From NCBI GenBank assembly GCA_000226015.1, contig JH154119.1, positions 50,384 to 114,383 on the forward strand: a DNA stretch of 64,000 nt, given 5' to 3'. The stretch's first letter is position 1, and each line of letters starts with the position of its first letter. Under the pieces are notes generated by a model. It searched no databases and was not told the origin of the DNA. It worked only from the letters and a program-made list of their open reading frames with translations. This stretch comes from Mnemiopsis leidyi. Its lineage: Eukaryota; Ctenophora; Tentaculata; Lobata; Bolinopsidae. Below are positions 12,501-22,700 of this stretch, in pieces. Position numbers and translations under genes: made by a program.

Positions 12501-15500
12501 GAGAAAATCGAGATATTCCCAAAATGTAACAGTCGCCGTTGTGTGCTGCCGGGGCAGAGTTGAAATTGATTTTTTTTCTAAGTTGTGCAATCAATAGCTT
12601 GATTGTGTTCTGGAAGTTTAGTTGAAGTATCAACTCAACTTTTTGATCACGAAAATTTAAAAATCTGGGGATATTTTGATTGGGCGCTTCTAGCACCTAT
12701 TCTTTGTATTAATCGTATATCGGTTCGTTTTTCTAATACTACTTCCCCTATTCCGCTTCATATGAAACGCCCTATACCGCTTTAATGCTTCATATGAAAC
12801 GCCTTACACCGCTTCTTATAAAACGCCTTATACCGCTTCATATGAAACGCCTTATACCGCTTCATACCGCTTCATAAGAAACGCCTTATACCGCTTCATA
12901 CCGCTTCATATGAAACGCCGTATACCGCTTCATATAAACTTAAAAGTATAAAACGCCTCATACCGCTTCATACCGCGTCATATGAAACGCCTTATACCGC
13001 TTTATATGAAACGCCCTATACCGCTTCATACTGCTTCATATGAAACGCCCTATATACCGCTTCATAAGAAACGCCTTATACCGCTTCATATGAAACGCTT
13101 TATATACCGCTTCATATGAAACGCATTATATCCAATCAAATGTCTACTGTCACTATAATGTACTTGTCACTATATAGTAATGTCACTATATAGTACGTTT
13201 ACCCACGCATATTTATAGAAAATATGGTAGCAGCTCCAGTGATAATTTTATGTTTAATTATAAGTTTGAATTCCTGGTTTTATTCAATAATTCGTAGTTC
13301 GTAACCTTAGCTTCGTCAAATACAAACATCAAATAGGATGCAAGTAGCACAAGGACAGAACATGCTACATATATTTCTCAAATCTCACAAGATACATGAT
13401 ATTAGATTGAGCTTCATGGTGAGTGATTAGCACCATTCGCCTAAAACACTGTTCAGCCAAATTAAGCTATAAGATGTTGGTTGAGCTAAAAGGTTTTAGG
13501 CGATAATACTATAATAGTGCAGGAATCACTTAAACTGTAGGAAGCATCGATATAACAGCAGGATTAAGCAGACAAAACTTCAGAGGATGAAGAGCTTTAA
13601 GAGGAGTATAAGTGTCGCAACCACTTCCAGATACTCACTCTATCTCTCTCTCTTGATATTATCATGATTATAGATCAGAGTTCAGGCATTACATAGACGT
13701 CTGTTGTTGGTTTGGTTGCCTTAGCTTGACATTTAAAGCATCATTCGACTGTCAACCATTCATTCTTTGAATACCCGCTACCCATTAAAACTAGAGATTT
13801 CAACAATGTTTCATCCAAACATATTTATTTCAAGATTTGTATTTAAGCACTAACACTAACTGCAAGCAGGGCAGATCTTCTTATGGCATAAGATAAAAGT
13901 ATGGTACACACTACCTTAACCGTCACTGGCGTGTATGTATAATTGTACATTCGGCCTCCTGTAATTGGCCGTTACACTTGTGTAACATGTGGCTGTTGGA
14001 CTGTCCGAATTAAGATAAGTATGAGATAAAAACGTTAATGAAAATCATGGACAGGTTGCGCTTTCAAATTATCATCAATGCAAGCTGAAATGCATTTATC
14101 AGGCTTTGAAAAATTTTGCGACATATTACTTACATTATTATCAATGCACTGCAATGCATTTATCAGGCTTTGAATAATTTTGCGAAGAAATATATAGGAA
14201 GGAAGTTGACCGCAGTTTCCACGCTACCGATATGAGAAATAACCTATGTATTTCTACTTACATGGTCAAGGTAGATATGATTCAAATGATGGATTGCATG
14301 AATTCAGAAGTCCACATTCCGCCTAAATACTGTAAGTCACTAGTACTAAAGCGGGCACCATTCTTGCTGAGAAGAATTTATTCGCTCAATTTATTCAATA
14401 TTGGATGTATATCAAAGTTGGACACGGTCGCCTATGGTTTTCCAATTTCCATTGCAATTTGTCGTTCTTCTTTAAGTAATGAAGTTGAAAGCCATAAACA
14501 CACACAAATTTATGCAAAGTCAAGTCTAGTCAGAAATTAAATCGTTCCATCTTGAGTCCAGGAATGTTGTACGAGTTGACGGATTGTGATTTACTGATTG
14601 TGTACCACCTTCGTCAATCAAGGGTTTATTTTAAATGGTTTGAGTAGAATCTTTTACAGGCTTTTCATGGGGCTAATTTCCGTCTGACAGAACTAGATGG
14701 TATTATGGATCTCGTACCAAGTTAATGTTGAATATGCTGAGAATTTTTCTTTTGTAGTCGTCCAATTCTATTATTGGCCGCTTGTCTGAGGCAACTATTA
14801 AGCTATTTATTACTACTGTAAACCATTGCATTTGTCAATGCCAACTTGGCTATTTGGTAATACGATTTTCGCTCTCTCGAAAACAACCACCATCATTCGA
14901 TCTTGTTCATGGTGTAGGGGATTAACTTTTTGGTTATTGTACCAACACTACTGCATTATATCGAATACTCCTCTCTACCGCATCAATATGCTAGTTTAGA
15001 TTTATTAAGTTTACAATTACATTTAAACTTATATTTGTAAAGTTTTTATGTAGTATGTACTTCTAAACTTTATAGTCAAAAAGTTTAAATTTATAATCAT
15101 ACCTACATTTGTATAAATTGTACAAATTTTGAAAGCTTTATACTTTATATAAAGTTTACATTAATCAAGCTTATATTTATACCTATATTTGTAAAGTTAA
15201 TACTTATAAAGTTTTTATAAATCAAGTTTACATTTATACCTTTATTTGTTAGGTTAATATTTATACCTTTATTTGTTAAGTTCATATTTGTTTATACTTA
15301 TATTCTGTACTTTACAAGCTCGTCGGAGAGGCACACATTACCAACACCACTACTACCAGGACTTTCATTACAAGATAAATATATTGTTGATATCAAGCCT
15401 GATATCATACCTATAAATGCAGTAGATGAGATTACTTTTTTGTTAGTGCGGAAGTATCGGTCAAGACACCTCATTCAATCAAGCATCAAGTGAGGATTGT

Positions 15501-18500
15501 GTTACTTCGAACCATTCTACTAATTGTGCGTGTTGCAATTCTAGGTTCAGTCGTATATAATAGTATAAAGTTCGTAGAATAAGAGTTAACTTCAGCTTCT
15601 TCTGCCCTTACCCTCATAACACTTTTATTTGTAAATTATAACTTTTGTCTTCTGTTGGTTATTTGACACATGATCATTTCCCACATAAACGGGATCCAAA
15701 ATACCTGAAAGGTCTAATGCAGCCATGCTGACCCCCGATTAGTCTGATATTAAGTTTCCAAAACTTACTACTCTTACCTTCACAGACTTCTCCACAAACT
15801 TACTATACTCTTACCTTCACAAACTTCTCCACAGACGGACTGACAAGTCCGCCGACGACGAATAACTTGGTTACAAGCCCGACAGTGATCGTCCCACGGT
15901 CCAAATGCACTCCACTGAGCCTGAGGGATAAGCAGAGATTTTACAAACACCATCAGTCATAAAACAAACTGCCTGTTACAATTTCAGTAATCACTAATCA
16001 TAGCAACACATTTCATGTTACCGAATTTTACTGCAATTTCGGTTAAGTTTCACACCTGTATCCCGTCCAGAGGTACACAGCGAGGCAGTGCGTTTTTACT
16101 CCAATGTCCGTCCGGCAGACACCGCAGTTTGGAGGATCCCTCCAACCGGTGACATTGAGGACAGGAAACTGTGACTGTAGCTCCACAACACAAGTCCTGC
16201 CGAGTTATGGCTTATTTGTACTTTGTAGCCGTTTTATGAATCCAAGAAATTAAACCAAATCACCCCGGAATTGCTCTATGGTTCGCCAGGAGAGCAGCTA
16301 CTAACCATGGACTATTGAATATGAATGTACTAAAAAATACTTCCAAAACAAGAGACAACAACACTCACATCCTGCTGCACTATAATGTTGCCCTCCAGAG
16401 CTGGACATCCTGACATTCCACACTGTGTCACCTCCCATTTCTTTCCGCGACACCTCCTCCCTCCGCATGACGGTCTCGGAGAATTGCACTTTCGCGTTCT
16501 GTGAGGGGTGAATAAGGGATGATAGCTTTGGCTATATGGTCTTCATTGAAGACTCTTCAAGTTCGTTCTTAGATTTAACTGCCGATTTTGCTCGTATGTA
16601 CGTGAAATCATACATCAACGATTGTGTACATCAGAGATCAGAAGATTATGATCTTCAATTTAATTCGAATTTGCAATTTGATTCACGAGTAACTCGCAAT
16701 ACTGGTTATACAATACCTTAGACGTTTTTGACCGCAATAACGACATTCTGGAACTGACCACTCGCTCCAACCGCCGTTAGTTCTCTGTCCCCCACAACTC
16801 TCCTCTTGATAGTGTTCCCCCTGTTGGTGGGGGATTATGTTAGTTCTCTGTCCCCCCACAACTCTCCTCTTGAGAGTGTTCCCCCTGTTGGTGGGGGGAT
16901 TATGTTAGTTCTCTGTCCCCCCACAACTCTTCTCTTGNNNNNNNNNNNNAATGCCGATAGTAATCCAATCTTTTCTAAGATTTACAAACTTTTTAGAACT
17001 GCGTCTATTGTTACAACTTAGAAAACATTTATCATAACTAATTTTAAACTTATCATGAAATTCAGAAAAACATGTTTCTGCAGAATCATCAAAATCTAGC
17101 GATTTTTCGATTTCCTCAAGATCTCCGATAAAACTATTTAAAGAAAACAGTTCTCTGTCCCCCACAACTCTCCTCTTGAAAATGTTCCCCTGTTGGTTGG
17201 GTGGGGGATTATGTGAGTGTCCAGCTTATTTTCTAGTGTTATAGGTTTGTGTGAACCATTGAAGTGATACGGGCCTGATATCGGCCGGATATAGGCCTGC
17301 TATTGACCTGGAATCGGCCAGCCATAGCTCTCTAGGCCGGAGGTAATCTCCCAATTTGCCGAATATAATATTCAAGTATAAGCTCAATCGCTAAGGCACC
17401 ATTTTCACTCAGCAACGCAATATAATGGACGCTTAAACGCTTATTCAAAAAATTGAATAAGTCAAGGCTTATAACTTATAAACTCTCAAAAATACTACCT
17501 CGATCAAACTGCAGCTCTTGACTAGGCGTTTAGAATTAATGGCAAGACGACAGTTTAAGCAAAGATGGTAAATTATACCTAGCAAATGCTTGCACAAAAG
17601 CATAGTTGAAGTATTTAAACGATGAATATTATTAACTTATAAGGATGGCCATTAAATCTGCTCGTTTTATCAGCCACGTGAGGGCGTGTGCAGTGCACAA
17701 AGCATGTCCCACCTTGCCACAAGGAATCATAGAGTTTGATAGAGAAGGATTTTTAAGGAGTTGTCACAAATTTTGTCCAATGAGAAGATAGTAAACAGCG
17801 CTTTCTAGTTTCTGATTGGTCAAACTTTGTAGTTTGTGATCCCTCCCAAAAATTCATTCTCATTAGCTTTTATTAATTAGCATCTAAACCTCAACTGACA
17901 ACTTAGCATCATGGGTGTCCTTCTAATCCTGCATATAAATAACTGCAATAAGACAGCAGAGAGCGGGCACTTACCCTCACAAGCAGGATCACCACAGTAG
18001 AACAGTCCGTTATTTACACACTGCCTTGTTCGCGTTCTGTTTCCTGCGGTAGTGCAGTGAGGGGGGCGGCTTTAGAAACTGCTTTTCATATTTATGTATC
18101 GTGTTTTATAAGACTGTTTGTCATTTGATTAACTATCGTAAATTGATATATCGGTCGTAATTGCGATTGTGATTAATCGATTGTCAATTGATCTTAAATT
18201 AATCAATATTTGAGATCGTCAATTCATGAGTTTAGTAACTGTTATATGTAATTGGAAAATCATCTGTTTTGTTTTTAAACCTATAACCTTTAAACCTATC
18301 TTAAACGTTCCATAGATCAAGACAAACCGTATCACTAATTACCTGAACAACTGTCAGAGCAGTGGCCCTGCCAACGTCCCCAGTCTGACCAAATACCTCG
18401 ACACTTCTGTAAACATTGCTTAGTTGTAGTGCGGTTGTAAATTTTTCTCTTCTTGATCAAATACGCCGTTTTTAATACTTGAGTATTCAAAAAATTATGA

Positions 18501-19734
18501 CGCATCATTTATTGTATTATGGTAGAGTTGTAACGCTTATTTTTATTTTGTGATATAGTGTACATCTCACTGCTCATATTCGGATGTATCAATATATCAT
18601 ATGTTACCTCCTTGTAAAGTAAATTCTTGATTCCCTGATATTTCTCGTTTATTCGTTCCTGTTTTTGCGACTTTACAGTTTTATCTAGAGATGCCAACAG
18701 CATACCATTACTTTTAGGTTACAAAATAGTCTCAATACACGATTTGGTGGCGCGATTACGTGCCAAGTGCACAATGTGAAATGATAAATCACTTTGGACA
18801 TATCTAACCACCATTCCGTTTAGTTCTGACACATAATATCATGATAGTGCTAGCTTAAGACTTATTCCCATGAGAAATAAAAATTTTGTTATCGGTCTAA
18901 ACGGGATGAAATAACTGCACGGCTGCCTTTTATGCTCAAGAAGAAACCTTGATAAAGTTATAAACCAGCAAGCCGAAAAGTCTGGCGCGGTAAAATGTAA
19001 AAGTTTAAACAAGAAGAGTGCTGGATTACAGTATAGCTCTAACTATGATGGTTGGGGCTATTTTTGTAGTTAAGTGGTCAATTAGGCTCTGCTCTCGTTT
19101 AACTGAATTGATAAACTTATAAAGTTTAGCTTTAACTCAGCTTAAATATTCAACTTTAACTCAAATCAGATGCGACTGTTTGACTTGGTTCCCATCGTCC
19201 TGCCCCACGACATCGTGTCCCTCAACATTTTTCCCACATATTTGGCCCCAGCGACCCTGACCCTAACCCTAACCCTAACGTTAATCCAAACCCTAACGAG
19301 GTCTGTTGTGAAGCAGGACGTCACTGGGGCTAAATCTCTGGGTTACAATGCTCTGGGGCACGATGTTCTGGGGCAGGCCGTCGGCCACCGTTCGACTTTA
19401 GTTTGGACTTAGAAAAAGTTAGGTTTACAGTCTGTTGGAACGATAATTTAATTTTTAATTTAATAACTGAATATGGCTTTGTGGGTGTTGCTGATGTTCT
19501 TTATATTTTCCCACTGTTAAAATGTTCACGTTCTGTCCTGCTTTGAAAGATAGATATAACATAGCAGATTATTTCTAATTGGTCAAGTAATAAAGACATG
19601 TGAAATCGTCTTATTATTCTATTGTATTATATTTTCATGAATTCTAAATTTCAAAAAAGGATACTCACAGGTTTTATAAAAGCTTCAGCTGTCCAAATAG
19701 TAAGAGCAACAAGAACTGTACATCTGATAATCAT
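564..19734 (-). CDS. Secreted TSP1/sushi (CCP) multidomain protein, 20 exons, 3' end beyond window
   Basis: Exons in transcript order: 19669-19734, 18343-18406, 17975-18043, 16717-16804, 16369-16498, 16056-16196, 15815-15920, 10889-11001, 10545-10649, 7722-7827, 7431-7495, 6458-6554, 5155-5284, 4718-4847, 4080-4152, 3641-3818, 2321-2452, 1310-1395, 975-1118, 564-706. They sum to 2166 nt, and every junction is GT-AG and in phase, giving 722 residues without a stop. Exon 1 is a signal peptide (MIIRCTVLVALTIWTAEAF). Next come TSP1 (IWSDWGRW), TSP1 (GGWSEWS), CCP, TSP1 (QWSAFGPW), then about nine CCPs with the usual four Cys and a G-W core (e.g. CLPSGDWSAEMPRC). Many introns cut CCP domains in the middle. 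The last exon ends CAG with donor GTTAGC, so more lies to the left. Likely extracellular, for adhesion or complement-like recognition; no orthologue named. Exon 4's acceptor (AAG) is weak and lies in a repeat array; that border is the least certain. Confidence 0.85.
1218..1270. repeat. 18-bp repeat, about 3 copies (attacattttacacctgc)
   Basis: Short tandem array in the intron between exons 1310-1395 and 975-1118, starting about 40 bp past the donor. It does not include the splice site. Confidence 0.8.
2441..2770. repeat. Minisatellite copying the acceptor edge of exon 2321-2452
   Basis: The unit gatcttgcgtatctagcgag plus gtgagatttatatactaggttagcgctt recurs about five times with indels. In minus sense each copy contains CTCGCTAG/ATACGCAAGATC, which is the exon's 3' splice site plus its first bases. 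More degraded pieces (tagtatctagcgg, tatactaggttag) resume at 3303-3425, on the far side of the insertion at 2771-3302. Confidence 0.85.
2771..3302. mobile_element. Putative non-autonomous (MITE-like) insertion with hairpins inside a minisatellite
   Basis: A block of higher GC with no coding content splits the 2441-3425 minisatellite. It holds strong inverted repeats: AACATAAC/GTTATGTT around 2808-2834, and a perfect 11-bp stem aaataacacac (2872-2882) with gtgtgttattt (2902-2912) around cgagcgaagcgag. The ends are weakly inverted (ataaagatgcgcacg against ataaaacacgcacac). No transposase and no clear target duplication were seen, so the family is unknown. Confidence 0.5.
3303..3425. repeat. 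Distal remnant of the 2441-2770 minisatellite
   Basis: Carries taggttagcgctta, tagtatctagcgg and tttatatactaggttagagagattta, all matching the units on the other side of the inserted block. Confidence 0.7.
4121..4323. repeat. 51-bp minisatellite (4 copies) containing the acceptor of exon 4080-4152
   Basis: Copies start at 4121, 4172, 4223 and 4274. In minus sense each holds CTTATTTCAG/TTACCGTCTACAAATAACGG, the splice acceptor and first coding bases of the exon. Use of a distal copy would read L-P-S-T-N-N-G-S-W-Y-R and then TAA, so only the exon-proximal acceptor gives an open frame. Confidence 0.95.
4879..4981. promoter_or_regulatory. Cluster of five CACGTG E-boxes
   Basis: Perfect CACGTG occurs at 4879, 4891, 4915, 4938 and 4976, mostly followed by A, inside the intron just upstream of exon 4718-4847. 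CACGTG is the core site of MYC/MITF/USF-type bHLH factors. It may be an intronic enhancer or only a degenerate tandem repeat. Confidence 0.35.
5281..5950. repeat. 20-bp minisatellite (over 30 copies) abutting and including the acceptor of exon 5155-5284
   Basis: The unit ggtaacctgggagatattct varies by a few bases. The array starts exactly at the exon edge: in minus sense the unit ends ATATTTCAG/GTTACC, and the exon begins GTTACGAG. It fills most of the first 670 bp of this intron as read on the plus strand. Confidence 0.95.
6335..6417. promoter_or_regulatory. Three ATTGCCATGGTAAC motifs (RFX X-box like)
   Basis: The identical 14-mer lies at 6335, 6387 and 6404, with looser copies nearby (gcaaccatgctaac, atcatggtaac). 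It is close to the palindromic RFX X-box consensus GTNRCC-N(0-3)-RGYAAC, one base off at position 1. It lies in the intron about 35-120 bp left of exon 6458-6554. Confidence 0.35.
8396..8671 (-). CDS. Probable alternative first exon (signal peptide) of the TSP1/CCP gene
   Basis: This open exon lies in the intron between exons 10545-10649 and 7722-7827. The ATG at 8669-8671 starts MWWPCLCLLAVWGAFS, a good signal peptide with a likely cut before ENVEF. About 76 charged, low-complexity residues follow (Glu, Lys, Asn rich). It ends at AAAAG/GTTTG in phase 0, which matches the phase-0 start of exon 7722-7827 (SCPPIPHFENG). A transcript from here would be secreted and would carry only the CCP run, without the TSP1 modules. 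The upstream exon 10545-10649 also ends in phase 0, so both routes keep the frame. It could instead be the true start of a separate CCP gene, or a chance ORF; there is no transcript support. Confidence 0.5.
9302..9405. repeat. 18-bp minisatellite tatagtagtatagcgtta, about 6 copies
   Basis: Simple tandem array in the intron upstream of the putative alternative first exon. No splice site is included. Confidence 0.9.
10209..10275. repeat. Short degenerate repeat (atggtgttgctcaca / atgatgctccc)
   Basis: Three or four degenerate 15-bp units in the large intron between exons 10545-10649 and 7722-7827. Confidence 0.6.
10641..10760. repeat. Degenerate copies of the acceptor of exon 10545-10649
   Basis: In minus sense the exon starts TATCCCTAAG/GCAACACTGAG. 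Two diverged copies follow on the intron side: ATTCCCAAG/GCATTACTAAA (around 10671) and ATTCCCCGG/GCAACACTATAAG (around 10730). Confidence 0.6.
12745..13135. repeat. Minisatellite cttcatatgaaacgccttataccg (about 24 bp)
   Basis: About 15 variable copies, each centred on the palindrome ttCATATGaa, in the 4.8-kb intron between exons 15815-15920 and 10889-11001. Apart from this and the AT-rich tract at 15000, nothing coding was found in that intron. Confidence 0.9.
15000..15310. repeat. AT-rich degenerate repeat (taaagtttacatttatacctttatttgt)
   Basis: Long, poorly conserved repetition of aaagttt/acatttatac motifs. Low complexity, no coding signal. Confidence 0.7.
15771..15837. repeat. 37-bp tandem duplication of the donor of exon 15815-15920
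   Basis: ctcttaccttcacagacttctccaca at 15771 is repeated at 15808. In minus sense both copies read TGTGGAGAAGT(T/C)TGTGAAG/GTAAGAG, so a second intact 5' splice site lies 37 nt inside the intron. Its use would shift the frame. Confidence 0.9.
16938..16949. other. Assembly gap (12 N)
   Basis: Run of 12 N directly beside the LINE fragment, so the true insertion length is unknown. Confidence 0.99.
16950..17148 (-). mobile_element. Non-LTR retrotransposon (LINE) ORF2 fragment
   Basis: The minus strand is open over about 66 codons and ends KKFVNLRKDWITIGI. This resembles the link between endonuclease and reverse transcriptase in Jockey/CR1-type LINEs (the common W-I-T-K-G-I motif). The upstream part (FHDKFKISYDKCF) fits the same region. 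It is cut by the gap and lies inside a minisatellite; only a fragment is visible. Confidence 0.6.
19199..19377. repeat. Inverted repeat (about 57-bp arms) with telomere-like (CCCTAA)n in the loop
   Basis: The left arm 19199-19255 (cctgccccacgacatcgtg...) is an imperfect reverse complement of the right arm 19320-19377 (...cacgatgttctggggcagg), roughly 75-80 percent by eye. The 64-bp loop starts with ccctgaccctaaccctaaccctaacg, the animal telomere motif. It lies in the first intron of the TSP1/CCP gene. Confidence 0.7.
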
Positions 19735-22700
19735 TTTCTGGAGAAGAAAATGTGATGGGAATAGATTTGTGAACCGATTTTTTAAAGCAATAATAGAGAA
19801 TAAGTTATTGACTAATGACTATTGTAGCATGCCACGTGGCCCGATAACATTATTAACATGCGTCTGAAATTATAACCGTTGCTCACAATCTAACCGGGAA
19901 CGTTTGACATATTTTTGTGTTACACGTGACGATTCAAAAGTCCTAAAGTTGCATTTTTGTTAATAATCTATATTAGTGCTCTAATGCAACGCGGTGCAAT
20001 TTAAATTAAATCATGACCCCTTCTATTTATTACTTGCGGTTTTCTTCGATTGTCTGTACTTTTCATGATAACTAGGACTACTTCCCTTCTATGATACTTC
20101 CTTTCCATTTCACCATTAAGTTGTTCGCAACAGGAATAAAAATAGTTTCGACATAACTATTATAGAATTCGATATTTCGGGAATAAATGTCTATGTTTGC
20201 ATTATCTTATTGGTTTATGAGGATATCAGTAAGCCCTCTTCCTCTTGGAATTGCACCGGTAAGGCATAAATTTATTTGTTCTACTTTTTAAGCAACTTTC
20301 TATATAACTGAAAGGCAGCGCGGTATATTAACGTAAGTAAACGAACATTACACAAATTTCTTCATAGTTGCAAAAAAGGGTTGAGGAGTATAAACTTTAA
20401 CAAAAAAACAGCGCCATGTTGTTCGGTAATAAACCGGAACCGTATAAGTCCACCAGTCCCGATCCTCAAATCAAACAACTATTAGACCTCTTAGCTCCGC
20501 GGCGTTGGCTCATGACGTACGGTCAGAACAAACGGAGCGTGTCGGCAGGCTATTTGAGATATCTGATATAATATAGACTAGGAAACCCATTAGGCTTGGA
20601 ACAAGCTTGTCCGAGGGACTGTTGTAACCCTGTCCGAAGTAGACGCTATATATCGATCTGACAGGAGCCACGGGTAGGGATGAACAAAGGAGTCCAGGCT
20701 CTCTAACTAAATCAACGATGACAAAGTGAAAGTGCCATGTAAAGTTGTAAAAGTTATGGAGAAATCCAATTTCGGGAAAACCAAGGTCGGCAAAACAGAC
20801 CCCTATGAATAGTATCGCTTGAATTAAGTTTCGGGATATGCAGTTTTAGCTGTCATTATTGATACTACACAAGACATCCTATACAGGAGGGGCAAACAAA
20901 TGGTTGTTTTGTTGACAAAAGAAAACAATTCTACAGCCTACTTCCATGCAAAATATTTGCAAGTGATGCTTGGATGCTGGAAAGTTGACAGAAACTGATA
21001 CATCTGGGTTTACTTATCAATATCACTAAATGATGGACCTTTTGATAATGTTAATTGAAAACGATTCGAAGGGACAAATGAGTTTTCCGATAAAAGGTCT
21101 ATCCACTATATAGTCCTACAAAGAACTGTCCTATCCAAAGATTGACGGTTAGAAGGCAAATAGAAAACAAGAAGCACATTATGTTCAGACACATTTGTCA
21201 AGAAATTGACGTGAACTATACATGCTTCTAGACAAGGTTGAGATCACCAATTCACAACACATTCCGAAAGCATTAATTATATAGTCTCCAATGTCAGAGA
21301 AATGAACGTTGGTGGAATAGAAAATGATAGACAAGACTAATGACTATACGCGCTCCACGGCTGCATTGTAACGATCGTAACCAAACGTTCCAGTTTAACC
21401 GCAAGAGTTTAAGTCAAAGTTAGGCTGAACCCTAGTAACATTTACTGAAAGTGAAGGTACTGTAATATCATGGTTTGTATAAAACCGCCGGCGCGTGGCG
21501 GTACTCTTAAAAAAGTTCTTACAAAAGCATTTAAAAAAGTAGTCTGTAAAATCTTAATAAGGATTTTCTGTTCCATTCTGTAACAGCCGCGAAAAAATTT
21601 AAACACTGGTTCATCAGATGTTAAAAAATATGCCAAAATTGTGGAAAAGTGAAAACTCAATTTTGGTTATATTAATTTATGTGAAGGGCTTAATTTGCGG
21701 TATTTGTTAACCTGGAATCATCAAGAATTTTAGTGGTAGTTATAGAAGAAAATAACTGACTGACTATAAATGATACAGATTGACTGTATGTGATACAGAC
21801 TACAAATTGAAGAGGAATAACTTGTTCATATGTCATCCTTCAGAAGAAAAACTTCTCAGTAATTCAAGTTATTTTTAACTTAAGCACAACAGAAAGGATA
21901 GATAACTCTATTTACAAGTCTTAAAGGCGTCCTAGCGGAATGTCTCTCAATTGAGGCCGAAGAACTACTTACCTACCCTCTTCATACATTAAACTTGAAT
22001 TTCCCCACTCAGAAACAAAAATTTAAATGCCCTTGTCACATCGACTACTGATTAATCCTTATTTTCGGTTCTAAATATATTCTGTTATAAATTTCAAGGC
22101 GTCCCAGCTTTCGGTTTAATTTTGAGATTCTCTAATTTTTTTTGGAATTTTGCCAAAAACAGGGGCTACATTGATAACATAAAATCAAGATAAAAAAGCC
22201 AGTATAGATGTAAGATTAAACATCATCCGATCCACAAACAGTCACTAACAGGTAACACATTGTAGATGTACAACAATGTGCAAATAAAGAGGAAATGGTA
22301 GACATTTTGTACGATTTTACCTGGAAATCAGGGATAGATACCCAAGACTAACATATGCAATGACTAACAAGAACGCCTCACAGTAACTAGGATTAGTGGC
22401 TTCCAGAAAGGAGACTAAATAGGAATTACCGACATAACACATACTAAATTTGTGGCAAGATTCTGGATGGCGGTGGCCCGAAAATAATCGAGTGATGTAG
22501 TAAAACAATTCACCGGATTGTGAAAAAAATTAATGTCAGGAATCTAGCTGGATGATTGATGATATCGGTTTGCAAGGTCAACCTAGAAATGTGAATTTAA
22601 CGACTTCACCGCCAGAGTAGTCTAGTCCAAATTACAAAAAGTGGAACCAGAAAAGGGGAGGATGAAACATCCTGATACCTGAACAGAGAAACAAACACTT

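Larger units (their letters stand above)
16777..17215. repeat. 63-65-bp minisatellite spanning the acceptor of exon 16717-16804, interrupted
   Basis: Copies of ttagttctctgtcccccaca start at 16777, 16840 and 16905, and another starts at about 17149. Each contains the minus-strand AAG/AGGAG acceptor candidate and the exon's first bases. The array is interrupted by a 12-N gap and a LINE fragment. Confidence 0.9.
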
